54,997 nucleotides of DNA from Candidatus Calescibacteriota bacterium (GTDB lineage: Bacteria; CAIJMQ01; JAADFP01). Location of the stretch: NCBI GenBank assembly GCA_021162785.1, contig JAGGYA010000019.1:1-54997 (forward strand). The letters run 5' to 3'. How positions within the stretch are numbered: the stretch's first letter is position 1; every line of letters begins with the position of its first letter. Below, piece by piece: positions 8,599-16,782 of the stretch. The position numbers and the translations under genes are program-made. The notes beneath the pieces were generated by a model. That model did not search any database, had not been told where the DNA came from, and saw only the letters and a list, made by a program, of their open reading frames with translations.

Positions 8599-9517
8599 AT
8601 GCCAGAACAATCTCCTGAACTAAGGGATGTCTGACCACATCCTTTTCTGTAAAATGGAAGAAAGTAATCCCCTTTATTTCCTTTAAAATCCTCTCAGCAT
8701 GGATAAGTCCAGAAACAACATTTTTGGGAAGATCTACCTGAGTGATATCTCCCGTAATCACTACCTTAGAATCGAATCCCAGACGGGTTAAAAACATCTT
8801 CATCTGTTCAGGGGTGGAATTCTGTGCTTCATCCAGAACTATGAAGGAATCATTGAAGGTTCGACCCCTCATATAAGCGAGGGGAGCAATTTCAATAATA
8901 CCTCTATCCACATACTCTTTAAGTCTATCTGCTTCCATCATATCATATAGGGCATCATAAAGTGGGCGTAGATAGGGAGCAATCTTCTGGTAAATATCTC
9001 CGGGCAGATATCCCAGTTTTTCTCCTGCTTCCACAGCTGGTCTTACAAGAATAACCCTATTTACCATCTTTTCTTTCAGGAAATTAACCGCCATAGCCAT
9101 TGCCAGATAAGTTTTTCCCGTGCCTGCAGGCCCTATGGCAAAGACAATTTCATTCTCAAGGATTGCTTTAATATACTTTTCCTGAGCAGGATTTTTGGGT
9201 CTAATAATTCTTCCTGAATATACTTCCACCCCTATTAAACTCACTTCTTTTCCTTCCTTCACATCTTTACTGACCTTTTCCAAGTCATCAGGTTGAAGGA
9301 CTCTCCCTCTCCTAATCTCCTTAAGCATTCCTTTTATTGCTTTCATTGCTTTTTCCACATCTTCTTCTTCCCCTCTAATGGAAAGTCTCCCCCCTCTCCC
9401 TATAATCTTTACATTAAACTCTTTCTCCAGTAACTTAAGTCCCCTGTCGTTCCCCCCTAAGAGGGAAAGAACCTCAAGCTGAGTAATAGGAGGAAGTTGA
9501 CGAACAACAGTACTCAT
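8543..9517 (-). CDS. phoH: PhoH-like ATPase
   Basis: 324 residues. An N-terminal KH-like RNA-binding region (about 25-75, FNVKIIGRGGRLSIRGEEEDV) precedes a P-loop ATPase domain with Walker A GPAGTGKT, the conserved VRPAVEAGEKLGYLPGD, Walker B IVLDEAQNSTPEQMKMFLTR and the arginine/sensor region GDITQVDLP. PhoH proteins are predicted RNA helicase-like ATPases linked to ribosome and RNA quality control, consistent with ybeY two genes downstream. Its ATG overlaps the stop of the radical SAM gene. Confidence 0.93.
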   Translation of the reverse strand: MSTVVRQLPPITQLEVLSLLGGNDRGLKLLEKEFNVKIIGRGGRLSIRGEEEDVEKAMKAIKGMLKEIRRGRVLQPDDLEKVSKDVKEGKEVSLIGVEVYSGRIIRPKNPAQEKYIKAILENEIVFAIGPAGTGKTYLAMAMAVNFLKEKMVNRVILVRPAVEAGEKLGYLPGDIYQKIAPYLRPLYDALYDMMEADRLKEYVDRGIIEIAPLAYMRGRTFNDSFIVLDEAQNSTPEQMKMFLTRLGFDSKVVITGDITQVDLPKNVVSGLIHAERILKEIKGITFFHFTEKDVVRHPLVQEIVLAYERAKKKEEKNTENRERG

Positions 9518-10974
9518 GAAAGTTTCCTAACCCCTCCGGAGATTGCTTGGTTATTTTTGAATTTTTCCATGAATTCCTCGTAGTATTTTAGATTATAAAT
9601 ACAGCCTGGATCTGGTGCTTTCAAATCACCAAAATAGGCATAGGCACGGGCTCTACAACCGCCACATATGGCATTGTATTCACACTCCCCACAATGACCT
9701 TTAAGATCGCTTCTATCCCTCAACATATTGAGCACGGGAGATTCATCCCAGATCTGCTGAAAGGAGTTTTCCAAAATATGACCTATAGTAAGTTGTGGCA
9801 TATAGACACAGGGCGTTATTCTCCCATCCGGCTGTATAACTGCATAGGCTCTTCCTGCACCACATCCACCTATAACATCTACTATTGCCCCCAATTCTTC
9901 ACTTCTTGCACATCCATAATGGGAAATACTCACAAATTTGCTTCCGTTTTGCTTACAGAATCTTCCAAACTGAGGTGCAGTAGTAGCCACGGTAAGATGT
10001 TCATTTTTAAGTTCTTTCAGCATAATTCGGTAAGCCTCTTCTCTCTCCAGAGGGGAGAGGTCATCAGCAATATCTCCCCTTCCCACTGGGACAAAATTAT
10101 ACACAAGGACTTTATAAGCACCAAGTTCTTCTCTCAGTTTCAGTAATTTTGGAAGTTCATCTTTGTTAACCCGGGTAAGGGTATATGCTATACAGGTAGT
10201 AACCCCTTCCTTTACCAAATTCTGGATACCCCTTACTGCCCTTTCCCACATCCCTTTCACACCACGAAAATTATCGTGCAGTTCAGGGGAAGCAGCATCC
10301 AGACTTATTGCCACATAGCCAACTCCCAAATCTTTTATTTTCTTAGCCATTTCCTCATCTATAAGAGTTCCATTAGTAGCTATGGAAATATAAAATCCAT
10401 ACTCTTTAGCTTTATAAGCAATGTCCCAGAAGTCAGGATGGATTAAAGGTTCACCGCCGGAGAAGAAAAGGGTGGGTATATGACTTTCCGCAAGGTTTTC
10501 CAGTGCCCTAAACTTCTCTTCCTTGGTTAGTTCTCGTGGTTTTTCCCCTCTTAAAACTCCTGCATTTTCATAGCAGTGTCTACACTTTAAATTACATCGA
10601 TAAGTAAAATTCCATACAATCATTAAGGGGGCTACAAAAATTTGGGGTGTAGTGACCCCATATTTTTCCAGCGATTTTACTGCATTAAGAAGTATCTTTT
10701 TCACGGTAAGATTCCTGAGCTCTTTTCCAAACTCTTCCGGAGTCCGGTTAAATGCTCTTCTCACAATATCTAATACTTTATAAATTGGATAATCCCTGAT
10801 TCTCTCCAGGACTGGGACATCCTTCCCATAGTTTTCTATAATCTTTTCCAGACGGGTTTTCCCATCCACTTCTTCAAGTGCCCTTCTCACAATACTCCGT
10901 GAAATAGCGTTCTCCAGGAGAAACTTCGTCTTTACAATATCAAACCTCCTGCGCGAAACTACCCACAAACCCAT
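9514..10974 (-). CDS. Radical SAM/SPASM domain protein, function unknown
   Basis: 486 residues with a clear Shine-Dalgarno (GGAGGTG) before the ATG. A helical N-terminal extension of about 115 residues is unusual. The radical SAM core follows with C127-x3-C131-x2-C134 (YRCNLKCRHCYENAG), the GGEPL motif and an ISLD strand. The C-terminal SPASM region carries many Cys (C-G-x-G, TPCVYMP, HCGECEYNAICGGCRARA, PDPGC), enough for auxiliary [4Fe-4S] clusters. It resembles the AhbD/NirJ/PqqE/peptide-maturase branch, which acts on heme precursors or peptides; no heme genes and no obvious peptide precursor gene are next to it, so the substrate is unknown. It lies between the leuB-like gene and phoH. Confidence 0.85.
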   Translation of the reverse strand: MGLWVVSRRRFDIVKTKFLLENAISRSIVRRALEEVDGKTRLEKIIENYGKDVPVLERIRDYPIYKVLDIVRRAFNRTPEEFGKELRNLTVKKILLNAVKSLEKYGVTTPQIFVAPLMIVWNFTYRCNLKCRHCYENAGVLRGEKPRELTKEEKFRALENLAESHIPTLFFSGGEPLIHPDFWDIAYKAKEYGFYISIATNGTLIDEEMAKKIKDLGVGYVAISLDAASPELHDNFRGVKGMWERAVRGIQNLVKEGVTTCIAYTLTRVNKDELPKLLKLREELGAYKVLVYNFVPVGRGDIADDLSPLEREEAYRIMLKELKNEHLTVATTAPQFGRFCKQNGSKFVSISHYGCARSEELGAIVDVIGGCGAGRAYAVIQPDGRITPCVYMPQLTIGHILENSFQQIWDESPVLNMLRDRSDLKGHCGECEYNAICGGCRARAYAYFGDLKAPDPGCIYNLKYYEEFMEKFKNNQAISGGVRKLS

Positions 10975-10998
10975 TCCGGCTTCACCTCCTTCCCTCTA

Positions 10999-12084
10999 TT
11001 ATACACCAACCTCTTCTTCAGGCGGGTTTTCCACATATCCCTTCACAAGATCCCCTACTTCCTCAGTGGAATACCCCATCTTACCAGCTGAAAGACTCTT
11101 TAAATGATCCCTCACTACCTTAATCACTGCTTTTTCCAGTCTCTCAGCTCCTTTCTCTTCACCCAGGAATTCCAACATCATCATCCCTGCACATATCGCT
11201 GCCAGAGGATTGATTACTCCTTTCCCTGTATATTTTGGAGCTGAACCACCAATTGGTTCAAACATTCCCAGTTTCCCCGGATGAATATTTCCACCCGCAG
11301 CAATTCCCATTCCTCCCTGCAAAATAGCACCCAAGTCTGTTATTATATCTCCAAACATATTGTCAGTGACTATCACATCAAAGTACTCAGGGTTTTTGAC
11401 CATCCACATACAAATAGCATCCACATGTGCATAATCTTTTTCAATATCCGGATATTCTTCCCCCACTTCATAAAATACTCTCTCCCAGAGGTCCCATGCA
11501 TAGGTAAGAACATTTGTCTTACCACATAGAGTTACCTTTTTCTTCCTATTCCTTTTCCGAGCAAATTCATATGCATACCTCACACATCTCTCCACACCTT
11601 TACGGGTAACCAGCATTTCTTGAATAGCCACTTCATCAACTGTGCCTTTCTTGAAAAAACCACCTATCCCCACATACAGACTTTCTGTATTTTCTCGAAC
11701 TACCACGAAATCTATATCTTCAGGACCTTTATCCCTTAAAGGCGTCCAAACACCTGGATAAAGTTTAACAGGCCTTAAGTTTATATAGAGGTCCAGTGAA
11801 AACCGCAGTTTCAAAAGTATTCCTTTCTCAAGAACTCCTGGTTTTACCCTGGGATCTCCAATAGCTCCTAAGTAAATAGCATCCATTTTTTCCATTTCAG
11901 CAAGGGCACTATCAGGCAGAGTCTCTCCAGTTTTAAGATATCTCTCCGCACCAAAATCGTAGAAATGGAAGTTGAGTTTGAAACCTTCCTTCCCTGCAAC
12001 TGCTTCCAGGACCTTTACCCCTTCCCGGATAACCTCAGGCCCTGTCCCATCACCAGGAATAACCGCTATTTCATAACTCTTCAT
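10999..12084 (-). CDS. Isopropylmalate/isocitrate-type dehydrogenase (LeuB-like)
   Basis: 361 residues of the beta-decarboxylating dehydrogenase family: NAD(P)-dependent oxidation and decarboxylation of a 2-hydroxyacid such as 3-isopropylmalate. Seen: [10 protein letters not shown] at the N-terminus, the substrate-arginine region [35 protein letters not shown], the metal-binding [12 protein letters not shown] and the nucleotide loop [14 protein letters not shown]. The ENTE-x-LY loop is also found in IDH-like and homoisocitrate-type enzymes, so substrate assignment is uncertain. A LeuC-like hydro-lyase is encoded far away at 52197-53474; leuA and leuD are not in the window. It overlaps iscU by 14 bases. 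Confidence 0.85.
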   Translation of the reverse strand: MKSYEIAVIPGDGTGPEVIREGVKVLEAVAGKEGFKLNFHFYDFGAERYLKTGETLPDSALAEMEKMDAIYLGAIGDPRVKPGVLEKGILLKLRFSLDLYINLRPVKLYPGVWTPLRDKGPEDIDFVVVRENTESLYVGIGGFFKKGTVDEVAIQEMLVTRKGVERCVRYAYEFARKRNRKKKVTLCGKTNVLTYAWDLWERVFYEVGEEYPDIEKDYAHVDAICMWMVKNPEYFDVIVTDNMFGDIITDLGAILQGGMGIAAGGNIHPGKLGMFEPIGGSAPKYTGKGVINPLAAICAGMMMLEFLGEEKGAERLEKAVIKVVRDHLKSLSAGKMGYSTEEVGDLVKGYVENPPEEEVGV

Positions 12085-12466
12085 TTCTTACCTCTCCTTT
12101 CTGCTTCTTTAAATAATCCTTAATTGCTTCTCTTAAGGCATCCGTTGCCAGATTGGAACAATGCATTTTGATAGGAGGAAGCCCCTCTAAAGCGTCTGCA
12201 ATGTCATTCCTGGTTATTTTCATTGCTTCTTCAATAGTCTTTCCCTTTGCAAGTTCCGTTATCATACTTGAGGTGGCTATTGCTGCAGCACAACCAAATG
12301 TCTTAAATTTTATATCTTTTATCCTCCCATTTTCCACTTTTATCATTACCTCCATAAGATCACCACAGATGGGGTTCCCAACTCTTCCTACTCCATCAGG
12401 ATTCTCAATTCTCCCCATATTTCGAGGATTCATAAAATGCTCAATCACTTTTTTTGAATACTGCAT
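12071..12466 (-). CDS. iscU: Fe-S cluster assembly scaffold IscU/NifU N-terminal type
   Basis: 131 residues. The scaffold on which [2Fe-2S] and [4Fe-4S] clusters are built using sulfur from the cysteine desulfurase. The three ligand cysteines are Cys34 (NPICGD, with Asp36), Cys59 (FGCAAAIA) and Cys103 (MHCSNLA). The lysine-rich C-terminus lacks the LPPVK-type HscA motif context, but LPPIKMHC is present at 97-103. It is separated from iscS by mnmA and nadA and has its own extended -10 promoter, so it may be expressed apart from them. Confidence 0.93.
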   Translation of the reverse strand: MQYSKKVIEHFMNPRNMGRIENPDGVGRVGNPICGDLMEVMIKVENGRIKDIKFKTFGCAAAIATSSMITELAKGKTIEEAMKITRNDIADALEGLPPIKMHCSNLATDALREAIKDYLKKQKGEVRNEEL

Positions 12467-12483
12467 AGGACTTAATGATACCA
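12467..12483 (-). promoter_or_regulatory. Extended -10 promoter close to the iscU start
   Basis: On the minus strand TG-G-TATCAT (12483-12475) lies 8 bases before the iscU ATG, in the 38-base gap after nadA. No Shine-Dalgarno and no good -35 are seen. The spacing fits a leaderless or nearly leaderless transcript for iscU and the genes after it. Confidence 0.4.
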
Positions 12484-12504
12484 GATTTTACTCTCCATTT
12501 TAAA

Positions 12505-13410
12505 TCATGCCAGTGTTTCCACCATTCTCTGGATAGCCTTGTAGGCTCTCTTTACTATATCTTCAGGTAAAGTTATCTTAGGGGAAAGTGTCTCAAGTGA
12601 GTGGAGAACCTTTTCCAGAGTTATTTTCTTCATATCTTCACAAATTGCTTGAGGATTGGCTGGATAGAAAGATTTCTCAGGATTTTCTTTTTTCAATCTA
12701 TAAAGTATTCCTGTCTCTGTCCCCACAATAAACTCCTCCTTAGAGCTTTCCCGAGCTATCTTGACCATACCACCTGTGGAAAGCACTTCATCTGCAAGTT
12801 TTCTTACTTCTCTCCGACATTCCGGATGCACCATTACCAGTGCTTGAGGATGTTTTTCTTTTTCTCTCCAGATATCTTCAGGAAGTATTTTCATATGTAC
12901 CGGACAATAGCCTGGCCAGATGTGAATTTCTTTTTCTCTTACCTTATATTTCACATGGTCTCCAAGATGCTCGTCTGGGAAAAAGAGGATTTCTTTTTGA
13001 GGAATTTTTTTCACCACTTCCACAGCATTAGCAGAAGTGCAACAATAATCGGATTCAGCTTTCACCTCTGCATTGGTATTCACATAAGTAACTGCGGGAA
13101 CACCAGGATAGAATTCCTTTTTTCTCCTCACATCATCGGGTGTAACTGTTTCTGCTAAGGGACATCCAGCAGTAGTATCCGGGAGCAAAACAGTTTTTTC
13201 AGGAGCAAGAATATAAGCTATCTCAGCCATGAATTTTACCCCGCAAAAAACAATAACCTTTTGAGGCACCTTAGAAGCTACACGAGAAAGTTCAAGGGAA
13301 TCACCAATAAAATCAGCAATATCCTGAATTTCTGGAGATTGATAATTATGAGCCAGGATTACCGCATTTCTTTCTTTTTTAAGCTTTATAATCTCCTCAA
13401 TGATTTCCAT
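12505..13410 (-). CDS. nadA: Quinolinate synthase NadA
   Basis: 301 residues. NadA condenses iminoaspartate with dihydroxyacetone phosphate to quinolinate for NAD synthesis, using a [4Fe-4S] cluster. Typical motifs: AHNYQ-x-PEIQDIADFIGDSL near the start, GVKFMAE with the first Cys, DTTAGCPLAE, YVNT, PDEHLG, VHPECRREV and GTETG. Cysteines sit at the expected three places of the pseudo-threefold fold. The enzyme needs Fe-S delivery, which fits its place between mnmA and iscU; nadB and nadC are not in the window. Confidence 0.95.
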   Translation of the reverse strand: MEIIEEIIKLKKERNAVILAHNYQSPEIQDIADFIGDSLELSRVASKVPQKVIVFCGVKFMAEIAYILAPEKTVLLPDTTAGCPLAETVTPDDVRRKKEFYPGVPAVTYVNTNAEVKAESDYCCTSANAVEVVKKIPQKEILFFPDEHLGDHVKYKVREKEIHIWPGYCPVHMKILPEDIWREKEKHPQALVMVHPECRREVRKLADEVLSTGGMVKIARESSKEEFIVGTETGILYRLKKENPEKSFYPANPQAICEDMKKITLEKVLHSLETLSPKITLPEDIVKRAYKAIQRMVETLA

Positions 13411-14464
13411 TTTCTCTTACCCCTCTTCTTATCCATCCTCCTGCAATAACTCTATCCTCCCTGTAAAGGACCACAGCCTGACCAGGAGTAACTGCCCATT
13501 GAGGATGGAAAAATCGGAGCCGAATCCTTCTCCCATCCCAGTAAATAACCTCTGCTTTCTCTGGTTTCACCAGATACCTTATCTTTGCTTCCACTATATC
13601 TCCTTGTTTTAAAGGAAAATTTTTATCTGCTATAACCTCTTCTGCTTCCAATATTGAAGAGTAAATTTCTTCCCTTTTCCCTATTACAATTTTATTCTCT
13701 TCTGGTATGATCTCTTTTATATAATAAGGCTCTCCCAGCTTGATCTTCAATCCTCTTCTCTGTCCAATGGTAAAGAAATAAACTCCAGGATGTTCTCCCA
13801 CTATTTTCCCCTCGGTTGTAATAATGGGACCGGGACAGATACTTACTCCACCTTCCTTAGTCAAAAATTCTTTTATTCCCCTCCCTTCCAAGAAACAAAC
13901 TTCCTGTGATTCATGAAAAAGTGCAGGGATCCCTATCCTTCTTGCTTCTTGGTGGACTCTTTCCTTTCTCCATTCCCCTAAGGGGAAGTAAATCTTTGAA
14001 AGAGGTTTTTCCAGAAGGGGGAAGAGAAAATAGGATTGGTCTTTATCTACATCCACCCCTCTAAATAATCCCCATTCCCCATTTTCCTCTTTTATTCTGG
14101 CATAATGTCCAGTAACCAGACATTCACCTCCCAGTTCTAAAGCTTTATTAAGAAGATAACCAAATTTTATATATCTATTGCAAACTATACAGGGATTGGG
14201 GGTTTCTCCTTTGAGGTAAGAGTTAATGAAGTAAGATATCACCTTTTTTTCAAACTTTTCTCTAAAATTGAGCGAGTAAAAGGGGATTTTGAGGAATTCA
14301 GCTACTTTACGAGCCCTACTTTCCGAAAACCATCCTGAATACTCACTACCAAAAAGCTTTAGAAAAATTCCTATCACTTCATAACCTGATTCCAGCATCA
14401 AATATGCTGAAAAGGCAGAGTCTACTCCTCCACTTAAAGCTACTACTGCTCTTTTTTTTCTCAT
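13397..14464 (-). CDS. mnmA: tRNA-specific 2-thiouridylase MnmA
   Basis: 355 residues. MnmA adds sulfur to U34 of Lys, Glu and Gln tRNAs using sulfur from IscS. PP-loop SGGVDS is at about 10-15, followed by the catalytic Cys region TPNPCIVCNRYIKFG (near 100) and the second catalytic Cys in ESQEVCFL (near 190), then the C-terminal beta domains. It follows iscS by 68 bases. A TTGATT-17-TATGAA arrangement ends 6 bases before its ATG, and a separate TATATT box lies further upstream; either could serve as a promoter. Confidence 0.95.
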   Translation of the reverse strand: MRKKRAVVALSGGVDSAFSAYLMLESGYEVIGIFLKLFGSEYSGWFSESRARKVAEFLKIPFYSLNFREKFEKKVISYFINSYLKGETPNPCIVCNRYIKFGYLLNKALELGGECLVTGHYARIKEENGEWGLFRGVDVDKDQSYFLFPLLEKPLSKIYFPLGEWRKERVHQEARRIGIPALFHESQEVCFLEGRGIKEFLTKEGGVSICPGPIITTEGKIVGEHPGVYFFTIGQRRGLKIKLGEPYYIKEIIPEENKIVIGKREEIYSSILEAEEVIADKNFPLKQGDIVEAKIRYLVKPEKAEVIYWDGRRIRLRFFHPQWAVTPGQAVVLYREDRVIAGGWIRRGVRENGNH

Positions 14465-14532
14465 AATAGGTTCATACTCCCACAGAATATAACAATCAAA
14501 ACTTTACCATAACTCACCATTATCCAACTTTT

Positions 14533-15696
14533 TCATTTTCCTGAGTAAAGAGGGCTCATTTTCCTGAGTCTTTCAATTATGGGTGGGAGAACCTCCAGAA
14601 GATAATCTATATCTTCTTCCCTATTATCCTTACCCAGAGAAAATCTTACACTTCCCTGTGCAGTTACTGCAGGAACTCCCATAGCCATTAGGACATGTGA
14701 AGGTTCTAATGTCCCAGATGTGCAAGCTGAACCAGAAGATACTGCTATCCCTTCCAGATCCAGGTTTAATATTATTGATTCACCCTCAACATATTCAAAG
14801 GAAACATTGAGAGTATTGGGTAATCGGTATTGTGGATGGCCATTAATACGAACATAGGGAATCCGTTCCAAAATACCTTTTTCCAGTTTGTCTCTGAGAT
14901 TTTTTATCCTCTCACTTTCTTCCTTCCATTCCTTTCGGGCAATTTTTGCTGCTTCTCCCAACCCCACTATAGCTGGAACATTTTCTGTCCCTGCCCTCAA
15001 GTTTTTCTCATGATGCCCACCAGTAATAAGTGGCTCAATTTTTCTCCCTTTTTTTATGTAGAGAACCCCTATTCCCTTGGGACCATAGATTTTATGTCCG
15101 GAAAGGGAAAGGAAATCCACACCCAACTTTTTCACATCCACTTTAATCTTTCCCACTGCCTGAACTGCATCTGTATGGAAGGCAATCCCCCTTTCCTGAG
15201 AAATTTTGGCCAGTTCCCTTATAGGCTCTATTGTCCCCACTTCATTATTAGCCATCATGATGGAAACCAGAATTGTTTCCCGGGTAATAGCCTTTTTTAG
15301 ATCCTCCAAATCCACCCTGCCATACTTATCCACTGGAAGGTAAGTTACACGAAACCCCTCTTTTTCCAATTGTTTTACAGGATTCAAAACAGCATGATGC
15401 TCAATCTTGGTAGTGATTATGTGATTGCCCCTTTCTCGGTTTCTCCAGCAGTACCCTTTGATTGCCAAGTTGTTGGATTCAGTTCCTCCAGAGGTAAAGA
15501 TTATCTCCTGGGGTTCTGCATTGAGAAGTCTTGCCACTTCTTCTCTTGCTTTTTCCACAGCGTCTCTTGCTTCTCTTCCAAAGGAGTGTAGACTTGAAGC
15601 ATTTCCAAATTTCTCCTCAAAATAAGGAATCATAGCTTCTATTACTCTTTCATCCATTGGACAGGTAGCATTGTGATCCATGTATACTCTTCTCAT
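14533..15696 (-). CDS. iscS: Cysteine desulfurase IscS/NifS
   Basis: 387 residues. PLP enzyme that takes sulfur from cysteine as a persulfide and passes it to IscU, thiouridylases and sulfur carriers. The PLP lysine is Lys202 (SGHKIYGPKG), and the active-site Cys is Cys325 in the flexible loop SSGSACTSGTLEPSH. Other family marks: TSGGTESNN near 69 and TDAVQAVGK near 175. The start is preceded by a strong AGGAGG-type site. The order regulator-iscS-mnmA is common. It is likely the main sulfur source for the thiolation and homocysteine genes upstream in this operon. Confidence 0.96.
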   Translation of the reverse strand: MRRVYMDHNATCPMDERVIEAMIPYFEEKFGNASSLHSFGREARDAVEKAREEVARLLNAEPQEIIFTSGGTESNNLAIKGYCWRNRERGNHIITTKIEHHAVLNPVKQLEKEGFRVTYLPVDKYGRVDLEDLKKAITRETILVSIMMANNEVGTIEPIRELAKISQERGIAFHTDAVQAVGKIKVDVKKLGVDFLSLSGHKIYGPKGIGVLYIKKGRKIEPLITGGHHEKNLRAGTENVPAIVGLGEAAKIARKEWKEESERIKNLRDKLEKGILERIPYVRINGHPQYRLPNTLNVSFEYVEGESIILNLDLEGIAVSSGSACTSGTLEPSHVLMAMGVPAVTAQGSVRFSLGKDNREEDIDYLLEVLPPIIERLRKMSPLYSGK

Positions 15697-15713
15697 AACC
15701 TCTCCCTCCTTCC

Positions 15714-16160
15714 TCAGATATGAAAAATATAATTGTGGGAAATCTCCCTGCCTCCTTCTGGAAAAACGAGAAAATCTTGAAGAGTAAGTTCTTTAAGCCA
15801 TTTATGAAACTTTTCCTGTAGAGTTTTCCATAGATTAAAGGCAGGACAGTAATTCTTTCTCGGACATCCTCTTCTATCATTCAGACAATCTACAAAGGGG
15901 AAGTCTTCCCCCGTAGCCCTGAGAATTTTCTCCAGAGTAATTTCTTGAGGAGCATGGAGGAGATAATAACCTCCTTTCCTCCCACGAAAACTTCCCAGGA
16001 GTCCTTCCTTCTTGAGTCTATTAAGTAACCTTTCCAGATAATCTCGGGGAATACCCTCCTCTCTTGCAATTTCACTCACGGATACTGGGGTATTCTTTCC
16101 TTTACGAGCAAGATAGAGAAGGGCTCTCACACTGTAACGGGTGCGTGTGGAAAGATACAT
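15714..16160 (-). CDS. iscR: Rrf2 family regulator, IscR-like
   Basis: 148 residues from ATG 16160, which has a GGAGGGAAGG site; the longer reading to 16217 runs into the NIL-ferredoxin gene. An N-terminal winged helix (about 1-75, STRTRYSVRALLYLA and the RGRKGGYYL wing) is followed by the cluster-binding loop with Cys92, Cys99 and Cys105, nearly the IscR spacing (92/98/104). It therefore probably binds a [2Fe-2S] cluster and senses Fe-S or sulfur status. It lies directly before iscS. The 7-bp inverted repeat upstream of cysK is a candidate target, but no binding site can be proved from sequence. Confidence 0.88.
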   Translation of the reverse strand: MYLSTRTRYSVRALLYLARKGKNTPVSVSEIAREEGIPRDYLERLLNRLKKEGLLGSFRGRKGGYYLLHAPQEITLEKILRATGEDFPFVDCLNDRRGCPRKNYCPAFNLWKTLQEKFHKWLKELTLQDFLVFPEGGREISHNYIFHI

Positions 16161-16171
16161 TCCTTCCCTCC

Positions 16172-16579
16172 TCACAAAAGTATTTCCATAGCCTGATAGG
16201 GACAGGCAGGAATACAAAGTTCACAAGCAATGCATTTTTCTTTATCAAATCTAACTTCCCAGCTCTCTCGATCCACAGAAAGTGCACCGGTGGGACATAT
16301 GGTTATACAGGCAGTGCAATGTGTGCATCTTTCCTTTCTCCAAACCACATCCCTGGCCAGAGGCTGGATATGAACACCTATTTTTTGAAGATACTCTATG
16401 CCTTTGTTGAGAGCGTCGCTACTTCCCTCAAGATCGATTACCAGTTTACCTTCCTCCTCCGGAGTTACTCGTGCACGAAGAATATTAACTACCAGATGAT
16501 AATCCTTTACCAGATGGTAGGTGACTGGTTTATTAACCAGAGAAGGGGGAAAGGTAAGGACTAATCTTCTCTTGGCCAT
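16172..16579 (-). CDS. NIL-domain ferredoxin of the homocysteine pathway
   Basis: 135 residues. A NIL domain (about 3-77, LTFPPSLVNKPVTYHLVKDY) is fused to a 2x[4Fe-4S] ferredoxin domain with Cys85/88/91/95 and Cys116/119/122/126. This architecture matches the methanogen MA1822-type protein, which works with a DUF39 protein in forming homocysteine from aspartate semialdehyde and a reduced sulfur source, as reported for anaerobes. The DUF39 partner is four genes upstream in the same run. The neighbouring ubiquitin-like protein (16594-16782) could be the sulfur donor. The role is family knowledge plus context. Confidence 0.85.
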   Translation of the reverse strand: MAKRRLVLTFPPSLVNKPVTYHLVKDYHLVVNILRARVTPEEEGKLVIDLEGSSDALNKGIEYLQKIGVHIQPLARDVVWRKERCTHCTACITICPTGALSVDRESWEVRFDKEKCIACELCIPACPYQAMEILL

Positions 16580-16593
16580 TCTACCCTCCTTTT

Positions 16594-16782
16594 TTAACCT
16601 CCTGAAACCACTCTCATTACCTCTATTTCCTCATTTTCCTCCACCCATTCACTTTCTGTAAGGAGTTCTCCATTTTTGATTACCAGCACCTCTTCTCGGT
16701 TAAGTCCCAGTTCCTCAAGAATTTCACCCACTCTTTTCCTTCCTTTCACTTCTTTAATTTCACCGTTAACTTTCACCTGCAT
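16594..16782 (-). CDS. Ubiquitin-like sulfur carrier (TtuB/ThiS/MoaD type)
   Basis: 62 residues with a beta-grasp pattern and the C-terminal Gly-Gly (VVSGG at the end) needed for adenylation and thiocarboxylate formation. It overlaps ttuA by 17 bases, so TtuB, the carrier for 2-thiolation of tRNA U54, is the best match. ThiS is possible by size, but no thiG or thiazole genes are nearby. The activating E1-like enzyme (TtuC/ThiF/MoeB) is not in the window. Its other neighbour is the NIL-ferredoxin, which suggests that it may also feed homocysteine synthesis. Confidence 0.82.
   Translation of the reverse strand: MQVKVNGEIKEVKGRKRVGEILEELGLNREEVLVIKNGELLTESEWVEENEEIEVMRVVSGG

Noticed and set aside
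14465-14532. Separate small gene between iscS and mnmA
   Set aside because: The 68-base gap has no ORF of meaningful length; it contains possible promoter boxes only.
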